Source of the DNA: Holtermannia corniformis
Taxonomy: Eukaryota; Basidiomycota; Tremellomycetes; Holtermanniales
NCBI GenBank assembly: GCA_001599935.1
Contig: BCIJ01000011.1
Span: 204,039-268,038, forward strand
Length of the DNA: 64,000 bases
Direction: 5' to 3'
Shown here: positions 9,201-21,246 of the stretch, in pieces
Position numbering within the stretch: position 1 is the stretch's first letter
How the letters are laid out: the number at the start of each line of letters is the position of its first letter
Notes under the pieces: model-generated
What the model was told of the DNA's origin: nothing
What the model saw: only the letters and a program-made list of their open reading frames with translations
Databases searched by the model: none
Position numbers and translations under genes: made by a program

Positions 9201-11990
9201 ATCGCGACGTTCCTCGAGATCGGCGAGCACGCCGGCCTTGAAGAAGATCTTTGTCGCGCCGACCTTGAACCGCTCCGGCGAGAGTTCAAGAGCCTCTGCG
9301 ATACGCTGTGAGGCTTTTCGACCATCCATGTAGCCTGGAGGAAGGACCCCAGGGGTAAGCACTTCGTATCGCTGCCTGAACTCGGCGAAAGTGTGCCGGT
9401 TCGGGTAGCCGAGCCGAGCGATGCGAATACCCTCGAGCACACCGTTGCATCGGAGCTGGTCGAGGACGAGGTTGGCGTCTACCTGTAGTGGCAACTTCTT
9501 GTTGTTGGGCACGATACAGCGCACAAAGTGCGGCTGTGTGCTTCGCAGTTGGTCCATGAGAGCGCTGAGCTGCTCCTTGTGCCGTTGCCCAACGGTGCGA
9601 AAGGCTCCACGCTTACCACGCTTGGCAGGGGCGCCCGCGGGATCCTCGGCGTACTCTGCAAAGAGGTTGGCGACGGACGGGATGGTCGATTGTGACAGTA
9701 ATCGAGCCACGGCGTCATTGATCGGGTCCTTGTTCTTCTCCAACCAGCCATCGGTCCGATACTCGACCTCGCCAGCGTAGTGTTTGACGAGGAAGCCCTG
9801 ACCGAAGCGCACCGGGCGGAATTTCGACGAGCCCGGATGGCTCGGTGTCGCACCTTTGGGCGTCTCCCAGTACATGCGCACCTTCTCAGTGAACGTTTGA
9901 TCAGACGCTTTAGGCATGATGCACTCTTCGTCGAGCACGGCGAGGATGCCGATCGGTTGCGTCGCGTTCTCAATGAGCTCAATGGTCGGTTGGAGGTCGA
10001 GCCCGAAATTGACAAAGTTCCAGCTGATGCCTTCGCGCGAGTACTCTTCCTGCTCGAGCACAAACATGTGGTGGTTGAAGAACTGTGTTGTGTCAGTGCG
10101 AAGCGGAGTGTACGAGGTAGCAGACGTGCTTGTTGCTGTCAGACGTCAGCGCCGTTCACAAGGCAGCCTATCACGCACCAGCTTCTCATTCGTAAAGTTG
10201 ATGAGCAGTTGCTCATAGCCATTCTCGACTGTTTATAGTCAGTGACTGTGCCGTCTCGCGAGACCGACGCACCAAAGATCTCGAAACCGGCAATATCCAG
10301 CACGCCGATAGAGTGCCTGTCGCTGTCAGCTCGGTCATGGCAAGCCCAACCAACTCACGACTTGGCGTTAGGCCGATCAAGCGCCTGGTTGATGCGATCC
10401 ACAAGCAAGCCAAACGTCTTTTCGTACATGAACTTGCCGAGCGCCGCCAGCTCGTCTTCTGCTTGCCTCTTTGTGCGCGCCTGCGTGACCCACTCGCGAC
10501 CCGCCTTGACTTTGGGTCGTAAAACCGACTTGAGGAACTCTGATGGCGAGACGCCTAGCAAGTGGCAGACGCGTTCGGCGACGGGTTGGTTGCCTGTCGC
10601 TTGCTGTGCTTGTTCGGAGCGATCGGCGATGAATTGCAAGTTGCCGATATGCAGGATGACGGCCGGGATCCGGAACAGCTCGACTTGCTCTTGTCGAGAC
10701 AGGCCGACAACGGCGAGTGCGTTCTGCGAGCGTGTCAGCTGCGAGCCCACACCGCACGGAGCAACCCAACCTTGAGCTCGCGCCACTCTTCAAGATCATC
10801 GACGCCATCAATCTCGAGCCTTGTCTTCTTGAGGTAATCATACTTTTCAGGGCCGCCTTCGAGCAGCAAGTCACCTGCGTGCCGTGTCAGCCGAGCGATC
10901 CTCCTCAGCGACCCCTGCTCACGATTCAAGCCTTCAAGATGACCACCCTTGAGCAGCTGATAGAAGACATGGAACGCGCGCTCGCCCTCAGCCCTCGCCG
11001 TGACCCGACTCTTCTCCAACAGATACCAATCAATCGTCGCGCCAGCAATTGCCCCGTTCGGCGAGAAGAAGATGCGAATAAACTTGCCGAACCGACTCGA
11101 GTTGTTGTTCCGTGCCGTCTGCGCGTTCCCAAACGCCTCGAGCACCGGGTTGGCCTGTAGGATCTGCTGTTCGAGCAGCCCCAACTCTGCTTCGACCCTG
11201 TTCGTGTGGATTTCGAGTGCGTCGCGACCCTTGAAACTGGACGATCGAGGTAGGCCCATCGCTGGGACTTTGGAGATTGATTTCGAGCGTGCGAGTGACG
11301 AAGATGAAGCTGAGGGTGGGAGAGCGTTGGAGGATGCGATAGCGGCGAGGTACTGGATGACCTTTTTCGTGTTTTCAGTCTTGCCGGCGCCAGACTCGCC
11401 CCTGCGGGATGTCAGCTCGAGCTGGCACGGTGATGGTGACGTACGTGATGAGAACGCTCTGGCTCTCCCTCTGCTCACCCATTTGTTGCCAAGCACGCTC
11501 AGCAATGGCGTAGATATGCGGCGCATTCTCTTCTCTCCGTTTGGTCCGGTACCGCGCAATCACAGACGATGTATAGATTGGCAATGGGGTATAAGGGTTC
11601 AAGGAGATCAGGAAGAGCCTGATCGACGTCAGCTTGACAGCCATGCGCAGCTGACCGCGTCGCATACCCAGAATAAGTCTGTAGTGCAACATCAGCGACT
11701 GTGAACAAGCGCACCGAGCCACACTTACGTAGATGTCACGGTCACCATACCTTTGGCGCAGATTGTGCACCACGCTCGCCTCGTTCAGATGCGTCAGGTC
11801 GGCAATGTCTGCCACTTTGTCGAACTGCGGTGGGTTCATCGGTGTCAAATGGACCATTGCCATCGTCTGGACCTCGCCGGTGGACGCAATGACGACATCG
11901 GCCATGCAGCCGACATCGTGCTCTTCGCCGTGCACGGCCTTGATCCAGCCTGCGACAAAGCCATCTTTGGGGTCGGGCACCCATACGCGT
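6283..11990 (-). CDS. Class II (conventional) myosin heavy chain; first exon unresolved
   Basis: Actin motor of the contractile ring. The motor starts with an SH3-like segment ([20 protein letters not shown]), then [18 protein letters not shown]-loop GESGAGKT, switch [11 protein letters not shown], switch [10 protein letters not shown], and an actin-binding region ([17 protein letters not shown]). An insertion rich in Ser (about 11240-11330) lies near loop 1. The neck has IQ-like segments and the class II signature [14 protein letters not shown] (about 9040-9080), followed by a long heptad coiled coil (about 6600-9000), which allows dimerisation. The last exon ends [10 protein letters not shown] at TAG 6283. 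The sequence upstream of the acceptor at 11991 must hold a short first exon; the ATG near 12078 does not join in frame, so the true start is open. The motor and tail together suggest roughly 1,700 residues. It is the likely orthologue of S. pombe Myo2 or S. cerevisiae Myo1. Confidence 0.93.
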
Positions 11991-13650
11991 CTGAGTGAGT
12001 TGTCAGCGTGAGTTTATCGTCTTGGCAGGAAAGGGAAGCCAGCTTGGTGGGGTGTACACGGCGCGGATGGCTGCACATGATCCGCTAGCTGTCTACATGT
12101 GGAAGTGGGGTCTGTACTGTGCGCATACAAACGACCGCCAGCTTCTCACATAAGAATGCAGCTGGGTGACCAAAGTGTCATATGCGTGAGCCGGCACAGG
12201 ACGCACTGCACGCAAGTTGGTTACAATTCGCATCAGGCCACAACACCACAATCGTGATGGTCACTGCCCGCTACGTCGTGCAGATCACCGCACAAACATG
12301 GGCCAGGGGACATCGACGCGAGGTTCGTCCTGCAGACATCGGTCTTGTGCTGGAACCATGCTGAAAGACTATGTAGCCTAAAGGCGAATGTGTTTGGTGG
12401 TGTACTGATGCGCAGTAACTAGCGTCTCTTGCGTGTTCTGCGATGCAACAGAACGCGGGTAGGGCAAGGCGATGACAGGACGCGCAAATCCCAGTACAGC
12501 AGCAGACAGCTGTGTGAGGCACCGCGATCCAAGTCATCCCAGCTCTCGATGTCACATCACGTCGACACACATGGACAGAAGCAGTCTGTGGCAGGCTGTA
12601 TAGCAGGATGTATTCCCATCAGAACAGGAAGGCGTTGGCGGGTCTGGACATGCACGCAGCTCATGAGCTGAGATCATCCCTAGTCGCGCCAAGTGCGATC
12701 TCCGAGGCTACTACAGCCGGTCAACCCGGCCGAAGCTGCAGACGATACCCAGAACGACCACATACCGCTCTCAGAGGTGTCTCGCCGCCTGGGTATTGGC
12801 CGAATCTGATCTCGAGCGGTTGACCTGCTGCCAAGGCAGAACACACGGCTGCTGTTCAGCTTGTGATATCGATAGCTTGTTGAGATGCTGCCGAGGATCC
12901 ATGATGGATCCTGAACTACACACTCTGTCTAGCTGAGCCGTCACCGACCGTAGCAAGGCCACATCCCAGCCGTTCAGAGCTCCAAGCTTGTGCGGACCAT
13001 GGCCAAGCTCGCCCTACTCACCGTTTCTCCGAGAACTCTGCCTGGGCTGCCGCATCGAACGCTGCGCTGCGCCCGTTGGCAAGCCTGCTCACGAGCCTGC
13101 TTGGGTCCATCTTGGGTCACGGCGGTGCGTCGAGTGTCGGTGGCAACACTCGCGGTCGATAGGATAGGAGGTCGCTCTCGATAGGGGTTGGTGTTTGCAC
13201 GGATCGTCACGCTTGCTGCTGTTGCTGCCTTGGGTCGACGGTGCACCCATGCGTGCTGCGACAGTGTGCAGCTCGTCGATGCCAGTAAGGATGGCTTGCT
13301 GGGTGCTGGTAGACGCAGTGTTGATGGGTGCGACGCGTCGACAGGTCGACAACAGTGGCACCAGCACCAAACTGATGGTCTGCAGCACGGTGCATCACAC
13401 TTGCATAGCCTAGCTACATGTATGCTGCCTACTCTCTTACCAGCCTGCTCACTACGCTACCCTGCCTGTTCACCATCGCAGCTTGTCACTTGGTGGCCAC
13501 TGCTGCTTCTCACACCATCCGCGGGATCCCGACTGAAAACGGGCAACCCCACTCATCCGATCGTCTCACTGCTGCTTCTTCTTCTTCAGCTCGCAATCTC
13601 TCGCGTCCTCCTCATCGCTCTCTTTCACACACCCACACTCACGCACCACA
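11991..13650. promoter_or_regulatory. Divergent intergenic region between myosin and cytochrome b5
   Basis: About 1.66 kb. It must include the unresolved first exon and promoter of the myosin gene and the cytochrome b5 promoter. A near-palindrome around GGATCCATGATGGATCC lies near 12893. No convincing gene or RNA is seen. Confidence 0.35.
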
Positions 13651-16600
13651 ATGGCCACCGCCGAAGCGTCCACCTCGACTCCGCCCGCCAACGACGTCGA
13701 GATCGAGCCGTCAACGCCAGCGTACACGCTCGAGCAGTTGAACGCACACACGACGCGCGACGACTTGTGGTTGCTCATTCACGACAAGGGTGAGTAGCGC
13801 GCATCGCAGCCCGGCGCTGCTGTGCAGTGTGCGAGACGCAGATGCGAGGGGCACGGACGTGCTTTGGCATGCTCGCGCCTTGATTGGTCCTGCCGTGCTA
13901 TCGCTTTGCGCGGTCTACAAGACCTGTGCTAGAGCTAGCAACCAGAATGAGCACGCCTCGTGAAGAGCGCGCAATGTCAGGGCAGCTCGATGCAGAAACA
14001 GCTCGAGCGAGTACTGCATCGCAGCTCTTCACCCAGCCCTATCAACCCTGCCGCTCTAGCGGTCCTGCATATAAGCACCCTCTGCAGGCTCGAGCACGAG
14101 TTTTCTCGTGTAGAAGAAACTGTTTGAAGTGCGGTCAGATATAGACATGACATCGCAATGCTCAATCTCACTTCAACGCCAACGCTAACCAACCCCAGTC
14201 TACAACTGCACCGCGTTCCTAGACGAGCACCCCGGCGGCGACGAAGTCATGCTCTCAGAGGCAGGTACGTCTACCCTAGTCCATTCCCCGCCGTCAACGG
14301 CTGACGCAGCATGCGCACAGGCAAAGATGCGACCGAGGCGTTTGAAGACGTCGGCCATTCCGACGAAGCGCGGAAACAGCTTGAACCGCTGTTGATCGGT
14401 GATTTCAAGGGCGAGGTGGGTATCTGTCCGCTCCTCATCCTCCCTGCTAGGCGTTTCGACTGGTTTGCACAGTGAAGAGCGGGGCTTGTCAAGTCGCCAC
14501 GGCGAGTGGCGACTTTCGGACACTTTTCACCTCTTGAATGAGAGGCGGTGGGGCGGAATCGAGCCGTATTGTCCATGCGTTGGCCGTCTTCGCCGCCACC
14601 GGTGAGAGCCGGCGATCGTACCGAGCTCAGCCCCCCTCTGTCTGCCTCGCGTCGAGCGAAGTAGATTTATGGGGTTCAGCTAGCAGTATCGTCTTCACTC
14701 GCTTCGCAGAGTTTTGCTTCATGTCTCTGTCCAAGCAATGGATCGCTCCCGTGTCTGGCTCTGTCCGCTCACGGCAAGGTTGCTGCTGTGCGTGCGGAAA
14801 GTCAAGAGTCGTTGGTACGTCCGCTTATCTCTGAGTTCGACTTCATGTCGACTTTGCGATCGTTGCTGCGGCAGGCCACCGTAGGCGCCTTTGCCACAGC
14901 CAGCGAGAGCAATCATACCAAGCTGAAGCTCTGTCTGGTGCTCATTGAGCGACGTAGACTTGTTGGGCTTAGCTTAGCGTTTGTCTGCTCGCGTTGCTGA
15001 TTGGCTTCTGGCGTATGAGGCTGCATCGGTGCCCCTGATGGCAGTGATTCTGCCGTGTTTGCCGAATGTAAAGTGTCGTTGATACATAGGCTCATCTTTT
15101 GTTCGATATCAGCGCATTGCGGCTTGTAGATCCGCGCCCTGGCCTTGAATCACGGCCAGCGAGGGCAAGCGAGCGATCTCAAGCAGCTGGGCTTTGGTCA
15201 CTGTTTTGCGTTGACCGACGCAGCCATGTGGTTTCAACTGTTGATTTCGAGCTCTACTCGCCCGCTGAGTGATACTTGGCCGCACTGTTCAGGTCTTGGG
15301 TTACTGCCCTGTCTGGCTCTTCTCTTCTCTCTCGTAACAGCAGAGTCGCTGTCGTGCGTGTGTAGAAGGTCGAGAGCCGTTCATGCGCCGGCGTATGCCT
15401 TGGTCCTGATCAGCGTACAAGCGCTTGTGGCGTACAGATTCACTCGCACCTTGAATGTCAGTAGGCGCCTTGGCCCGGCGGCGAACGCGAGTTATCACAC
15501 TGAGCTCAGCCTCTCATTGAGTGACGCTGGGCAGTTTGTCTCGCTTCGCCGATCGGCTTCTGGCCGTGTCGTTGTTGTGTTGGGCCACGGCAGTAATCTT
15601 GTCGTATATGTGCAAGGTCGAGAGCCGTTGATACCCTAGCTTACCTCTAGATTCGACTTGGAGCGTGAGCGTGACTGCGGCGTACAGATCTGTCCATTCG
15701 CGGGCGCCTTGGCCACTGCCAGCAAGAGCGAGCGAGCGATCGGATTGAGCTGAGTTCATGCCAATGCTGCTCGCTCGTTGAGCGACGCAGACATGCGCTG
15801 TTCAGCTGCCGCTATGTTCCTAGCTTGCCTCGCTGAGACAGTGAGCCAGCCATGGTCGCGTCAAAGCTATGGATCACTACGTCGTGGGCTGAAACAGGCT
15901 CTCACCGGCGGCAGGCTGCTGCCGTGAGTGAAGAACGTCAAGATTCGCTCACGCGCTGGCACATCTCTTCGTCGTCATCAGGTCCGTTCTGTGAGCGCTG
16001 CCACGGTGTACAGATTCCGATCTAGCCAATGTAAACGTCGCTGCCGAGAGTACGTTCATCCAAAGCGGAGACCACCGTCCGTGCCTGTCGTTCCACGACG
16101 CAGATTAGCACAGGGCATGGAATCTGTTCCGCCTCGCCGAACGATCGCTTCATGATTGTGTCGAGTCTTCGCGCGCTTGTCGGTCGCTGCTGTGCGTGCG
16201 GGCTGACGGGCCCACGCCTACGGGCTGTTGGAGCGCATAGCGTAGCTACGCCGTTAGCGGAAATGCGGTGTGAATACACACGGCCATCATCCTAGAGCAG
16301 ACATTCAGCGCGTCGCTTGCGCTGGCTTGATAGCCAAACTTGAAAGTGCGACTTGAGCGGAAAGCACAGCTATCTCATCCGGAAGGCATGCGGTGTGATG
16401 CACACCTCGTCAACCCGGAGCAAACAGCTTGCGTGTCGCTTGACGGGATGGGCGTTTACCGCCGGTTTGACAGCCAAACTTCAAAAGACGTGCGTGTTGG
16501 CAGCTACGACGGAGTTCCGCCCGACACATCCATCGGGCTGCAGGGAACCAGCCGACGGCATCGTGACACGGTTCGGCCACGCACGGGAGTTGTTGTACAC

Positions 16601-17037
16601 TTGTGCACTGCGATCCTCGTTTCATCGATCGCAGACCGGACTGGAGCTCAAGGGGCCTCGCCGCAAAGTTGGTCTAGCTATGACATGGGTGTGGTCCCGA
16701 GCTCTTAGACGGCTGTAATCATTAAACAGAGCGCGTCGATGCCCAGTCAACACGGCGAGTCTTCCATCTCAGTTGATCCGAGCTGCGACTGTGCTCACTC
16801 GATGCTACATCCCGCATTCGCAGTCGCAACGCTGTATCATTGCTGACGATTCACAGAAGAAGGCCAAGAAGGCCGCACGGAGCGGTGGTGCGACTGGCAC
16901 ATCGACATCCGAGGGTGGTTCACCGTACGTGTCTGCAAGTCGCCCCTGGTCGCGCGCTGACATTGCCCAGGGCCAAGTACCTGATCCCGCTCGCCGTGAT
17001 TGGCGCCTACCTGGCCTGGCGGTTCTACCTTGCCTAA
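13651..17037 (+). CDS. Cytochrome b5, tail-anchored
   Basis: Small heme protein that donates electrons to fatty-acid desaturases, sterol enzymes and P450s on the endoplasmic reticulum. Exon 1 (13651-13789) encodes an Ala/Thr/Pro-rich start and [22 protein letters not shown]. Exon 2 starts at 14199 with [18 protein letters not shown], carrying the first heme-ligand His in HPGG. Exon 3 gives [20 protein letters not shown] with the second His in GHS. The last exons give a Lys/Gly/Ser linker and a C-terminal membrane anchor ([19 protein letters not shown]) ending at TAA 17035-17037. Exons cover only about 0.45 kb of 3.4 kb: intron 1 is 409 nt and intron 3 (14416-16856) is 2,441 nt, against about 50 nt elsewhere. 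Joining across the long intron keeps frame and completes the family layout. Confidence 0.9.
14416..16856 (+). other. 2.44-kb intron in cytochrome b5
   Basis: It starts GTGGGT after GGCGAG and ends CTGACGATTCACAG before AAGAAGGCC. It is about fifty times longer than the typical intron of the window. It has no convincing coding exon and carries the degenerate repeats listed separately. Confidence 0.8.
14700..16260 (+). repeat. Degenerate tandem repeat array, unit about 250-320 bp, inside the intron
   Basis: Related blocks recur in the same order. One block resembles GTCGAGAGCCGTT and is seen near 14803, 15073, 15368, 15616 and 15929, with a weaker one near 16195. A second resembles GGCGTACAGATTC and is near 15119, 15428, 15679 and 16003. 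A third resembles TAGGCGCCTTGGCC followed by AGCGAGAGCGAGCGAG and is near 14881, 15130, 15463 and 15700. Spacings are 248-324 bp. Copies are diverged and contain no long open frame in common. It may be an old minisatellite or a set of related RNA elements. Confidence 0.55.
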
Positions 17038-17176
17038 GCGGCTCCGAGGGGGTTGAAGGGGCGCAAGGGGTCGTCGTTGTCATTTCTCAGCATCGGATCA
17101 AGATAGACGTTTACTGTTTTCGCGGCATGCACACGATGCCCCGTTGCTCATCTCAACGACGACGACGGCGATACGG

Positions 17177-17634
17177 ATGGGTTTGCATCCTTCGCTGCGG
17201 CTCTGCCCTGCACCTGCGCCGTCTTCGCAGCAGCTACAGGGTGCACTCTTGATTGAGCTCAAGGATGTTGGTGATCGGTTGCACGGGCGCAAGCTACGCG
17301 TCGTCGGGCAGTACGCGTCCTGATCCCAAGTGCTGATAGCTGATCGAGACGCATCAGGGTAATAATCTACGATCCTGCATCCTGCATTCTCCTCCTCTCG
17401 ACGTCTGAACACACTGTGCAAGGGACGTATCCGACTCTGCTGATCGACGTCCGGCTCCCTCTCTCGACACGCGCTTCCTCGACGCGGATCTCGTTACAAC
17501 CCGGTGAAACCGTCGACGTCGTCGGCTGGTTCGAAGGCGAGCGATCGACCGTGAACAGTATCAACTGGGTGAGTTCCTCCCTCGGCTTTACCTGCGCGCA
17601 AGAGCCATCGATGGCAGCACAGGATCGCCACTGA
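17177..17634 (+). CDS. TEN1: TEN1-like OB-fold protein (candidate CST telomere subunit)
   Basis: Starts at ATG 17177 (MGLHPSLRLCPAPAPSSQQL), followed by LIELKDVGDRLHGRKLRVVG. An intron at 17311-17357 joins to QVIIYDPASCILLLSTSE, then YPTLLIDVRLPLSTR and LQPGETVDVVGWFEGERST. The order (short lead, RVVGxVIIYD strand pair, a central LxxD strand, then GETVxVVGWxE) matches the single OB fold of TEN1, which with STN1 and CTC1 forms the CST complex on telomere ends and recruits DNA polymerase alpha. The length of about 130 residues also suits TEN1. The last intron is unsure: a GTGAGT follows NSINW, and splicing or retention both end in DRH at TGA 17632-17634. It lies 139 bases after cytochrome b5 and 100 bases before TMA7, all on the same strand. 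The TEN1 call is an inference from weak, typical similarity. Confidence 0.6.
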
Positions 17635-17733
17635 ATCCTCGCGGAATAGGAAATTTTACCGGCATCGCTCTCTCGACCACCGTCAACCGTACTCGAGGCC
17701 ATCCACCTATCTGCTATTTAGTAGCTGTCAACC

Positions 17734-18223
17734 ATGTCGGGCCGTCAAGGTATGTCTGGCTATGGTGGTGACTATGCGAGCTGACATAGGGTGCGATAGG
17801 TGGTAAAGGTGCGGACAGGCCGTGAATCGGTATGGATCGTGGTGCTAATCGAGTGCAATGACAGCCAAGCCTCTCAAGGTGTGTCTGTTAGGGACTGCGA
17901 TCGATCATACTGACAGCTGCCAGGCGCCCAAGAAGGACAAGAAGGAGCTCGACGAAGTGCGTCTCGTGCCTCTGATCGGCGGCCACCTAACGTTAGACAG
18001 GACGACAAGGCTTTCCTTGAGAAGAAGAAGCAAGAGGAAAAGGAGCGCAAGGCTGCTGCCGAACTCGGTCAGTCGCTCGCCTGTCGTACTGTCGGGATGC
18101 GGTGTTGACTGTTAACAGCCAAGAAGGGCGGGCCCATGGGCGGTGGTGGGATCAAGAAGTGAGTCCTCCATCCCGTCTCTTCAGCAGTGTGCGCTGACGC
18201 GTCATAGGTCTGGCAAGAAGTAG
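17734..18223 (+). CDS. TMA7: TMA7, translation machinery-associated protein
   Basis: Encodes a 64-residue basic protein starting MSGRQGGKAKPLKAPKKDKK and ending GGGGIKKSGKK, which matches TMA7 along its whole length. TMA7 is a small ribosome-associated protein. The gene is in seven exons of 16, 9, 14, 33, 67, 40 and 16 nt (17734-17749, 17800-17808, 17865-17878, 17924-17956, 18001-18067, 18119-18158, 18208-18223), summing to exactly 65 codons with the stop. All introns are GT-AG and about 44-60 nt. Only 40 per cent of the span is coding. The identity is firm because every join restores the conserved protein. Confidence 0.95.
17800..17808 (+). other. 9-nt microexon in TMA7
   Basis: GTGGTAAAG lies between GCGATAG and GTGCGG. 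It supplies the Gly-Gly-Lys of the conserved SGRxGGKxKPLK motif. Use of the earlier AG at 17787-17788 would bring an in-frame TAA. Confidence 0.88.
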
Positions 18224-18406
18224 AGAGCCAACTTGACCCATGATTGTATACTGCCATGTGACGCCTCGCATCCTGGCCATGATCGCTCGCATCTATCGAG
18301 CACGGTATGCATCCACCCATCGATTATCCAGATTAGACAATTAAACGAATGTGCCAGTGCCCGGCATGCAGGGCAGGAGAAGGAGATGGATTGCGCAGGT
18401 AGCCAA

Positions 18407-19908
18407 TTACTTCTTGTTATTGCTGACCACGACACCGACGACGACGCCGACGACGATGAGGACGATGAGGACTATATTGGGTCAATAAGGCGGCACGGCG
18501 ATGAGGGGTAGCAAGACGTACCACAGATCCAGAAGCACCACCACTTCTTCCGGCGCGCAGCTCGCGCAGAGTCGACGGCCTTGGTCGTGTGCACGAGCCT
18601 GCGTGGTGTCAGTGTCGGACAAGGTGTTGTACACGCGTTGACGTACCCAGCCTCGACGTCTTGATCCACACCCTGAGCCTGCGCTTCGACATTGGTGATG
18701 ATCTCGTCTTGCTGTTCGACGAGCATGCTCATCTGTTGATCCGCGTCAGCGTGGCCCCTCGACACAACGAGTCACCCACCTCGTTGAACATTTGCGCGAG
18801 CTCGGTCAAGGTCTTTTCAATCTTCTGAATGTCGGCATGTCGCTCCTGGACCTCGCGGTATGCGCCACGGGCGGCACCATAGCGGTTCGAGCTGAGGAGC
18901 TGGACGCTGTCAGCACCATTCCAGATCAATCATATGATACGCACAGCCTGAGAGAAGACCTGCGGGTTGTCCGACTCGAGGACCTCGTTGATCTCCTCCT
19001 GCGTCGCATCCGGCTTGACTACCGTATCGTCAGCACTGCCCCCTTTCTCAACCGCTCGGTCCACACACCGATCTTGTACTGCCTCTCGCCCCTCTCCTTG
19101 ACCTTCTTCCGGTACTCCTTCTCAACCTGCTGGTACTCGTTCAAGAGCCCCATGAAGCGCTGCTTGGCGCCGGCAACCTGCTGCTTTTGCGCACGGTCGC
19201 CCTTTGCGAGCTTGTTGAGCTTTTGGATCTGCGTCTTGCAAGCCTGGGTGAGCTCGCGCGTCTCGGCGACGAGGGCATCGCCTTGAGCGGCCGTCTGGGC
19301 GTCGGTTGCAGCCTGGGTTGGTCAGATCTGTACGTCTTGGAGATCAGGTAGACTGACCAGACTCTGGACGTGAGCCTGGCGCACGGCCTGGATGCGTTCT
19401 TGCAGCTCGGACAATTGGGATTGCGTCGTTGTGAGCTGAGCCCGCGATCAGCTCGACGTTGTGCGATTCACAAGACTACGCACCTCGGCCCAAAAGTCAC
19501 CACCGCCAGCACCGTTGACGGCGCCGCCGGCCGCGTACGCATCCTGTTGACCATACTGCTGCTGGGGTTGGCCGCCGCCATACTGCTGAGGTGCGTTTTG
19601 CTGAGCATAAGGGTTTGGTTGACGGCCGCCGTTGGTTTGAACAGGAGGGTAGGTCGTCTGAGCGGGGACGGATTGGTCGCTAGGAGAAAGGCGGTCAGTG
19701 CGGTTGAGCGAGATGGCGGTGCAGAGACTCACCCGTATGCTTGACGACCCTGTGGGTGATGAAAACAAGGGTATTTGTTGAGATGAATCGTAGCAGATCA
19801 AATGTTGTCCATAAGATTGCAAGCAAGAGAAGATCGCATGTCAGCCCACCTTTGTGCACGGGCTCAGGCCGAGCGACGTACCGTGTTGGCCAATCTATCT
19901 CTAGCCAT
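18407..19908 (-). CDS. Plasma-membrane syntaxin (SSO-type t-SNARE)
   Basis: Qa-SNARE that drives fusion of secretory vesicles with the plasma membrane. The proposed first exon (19908-19882) encodes MARDRLANT and joins through an intron of about 120 nt to GRQAYG and a Gln/Gly/Tyr/Pro-rich stretch. Then come an N-terminal helical domain, the SNARE motif (REVQERHADIQKIEKTLTEL, AQMFNEMSMLVEQQDEIITN, VDQDVEAG) with the central Gln, a linker (KAVDSARAARRKKWW) and a C-terminal membrane anchor (CVILVLIVVGVVVGVVVSNN) ending KK at TAA 18407. The sequence is broken by several short introns. It is tail-to-tail with TMA7. The family call is firm; the first exon is likely but not proven. Confidence 0.92.
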
Positions 19909-21246
19909 GTTCGCTTCGTCGCCGTTGATCTACTATACTACGAACTGTCTGGCGCTCCTCGACCTGCGCAGGATACGAGTTGGACGGGTGGATGGGATGA
20001 TCGCGAGCCAACAGGGGTCGAGGTGCACGGGGGGTGAAACGCGTCGGTATGGCTCGTTCCTTTGGGTGTTTGTGCACGGCTAGCGGCTGGCCAGGGTGTG
20101 CAGAGTCGAGTGAAGTGTTTCCTTGTGCTGTAGTGCAAGACTGCAGTGCCAGCAAGAGCGTTTGCGGTGCAGAACAGATGATCCAAGACGGCCGCTGGCA
20201 AGAAGCTGTGAGCTCATGTGCGGATTCAAAACGAGAGCGCTCCGACCGCACGGGGCTGGCAACCACAACCTCTCCATTCCTGCTCGTCCACCACGGCAGA
20301 CGAGCTTGACAGAGCAGACGCATCAGAGCAGTACTCACATCGGATGCACACTGAAACAATCAAAGGGACGCGTGAGAACTGGGATGGCAAACACCACCAG
20401 CAAAGGACAATACGCGAAAAGGGGGCAGTGACCGGCACTGACGAAATGGCGCTGTGCAAGAAACAGGGGAGACGGGCGATACTGAGGCAGCCGAGGACAA
20501 TACAAGCAGGCCGTGGCTGATCTGTAGTCCGCTTTACAACCCTGTCAGCGGTGGGTAGAAGAAACCGGTAGTCGACGGGCACCGTCTCCATATGGTCTGC
20601 TTGTCGTTTGGTTGCTTTCACGGTGCATATGTGGCCACACGAGAGCAGTCAGGATGGAATCCACCTTTGCGTCGGGACCTGGTCCGCAGACACGTCTACC
20701 TCTGGATCGATCACTGACGCCCAGGGGAATTAGGAGGCGATCCCTTCTGTTTGCTTCGTTGCCCGGGCAGACATGCTTGCCAAGATGTCGACTCGGAAGT
20801 TCATTGGCCGCAATCATCCGGGCCCGATCATCTATAAGCACCGAAGAACACGTACGCGGGGTTTGACATCATGCGCTTGGCACGACTCGACCCAGGACAC
20901 TGGGTGATTCATCGTCCTGCTTTTTGTGCGACCGATTGTGCTCTTCTCGCTTCGACAACGAAACCGGGTTCTGCGGCATGCTCAGATGGCACCCAGTCCA
21001 CTCGCCCTGGTCAAAGGCCGTTCGTACTGACGCCACAGCAGCTCTCAGGTCCGAAACAGAACACTAGAGCGTGGCTGCGTCCACCGGATGAGGCATCTCA
21101 GCCCCTCGGCGATCATCATGGTCAACACTACGCTCGGCTCAGCGCCCGCTCCCTGAGTTCGAGCTTGCAACGACCTTGTCAAGAGGTCGTGCGAGGACAA
21201 GGCTGGGACACCGACCATCAACGAATGCCGTGTAGGCCCCCGCGGG
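19909..21246. promoter_or_regulatory. Divergent intergenic region
   Basis: About 1.3 kb between the syntaxin (-) and the receptor (+). It should hold both promoters and leaders. I see no convincing exon, RNA gene or repeat. Confidence 0.35.

Noticed and set aside
12890..12912. Near-palindrome around GGATCCATGATGGATCC
   Set aside because: Imperfect, short and single; no evidence for a regulatory role.
15145..15639. Frame of 164 codons inside the cytochrome b5 long intron
   Set aside because: It is not shared by the other repeat units, so is unlikely to be a nested gene.
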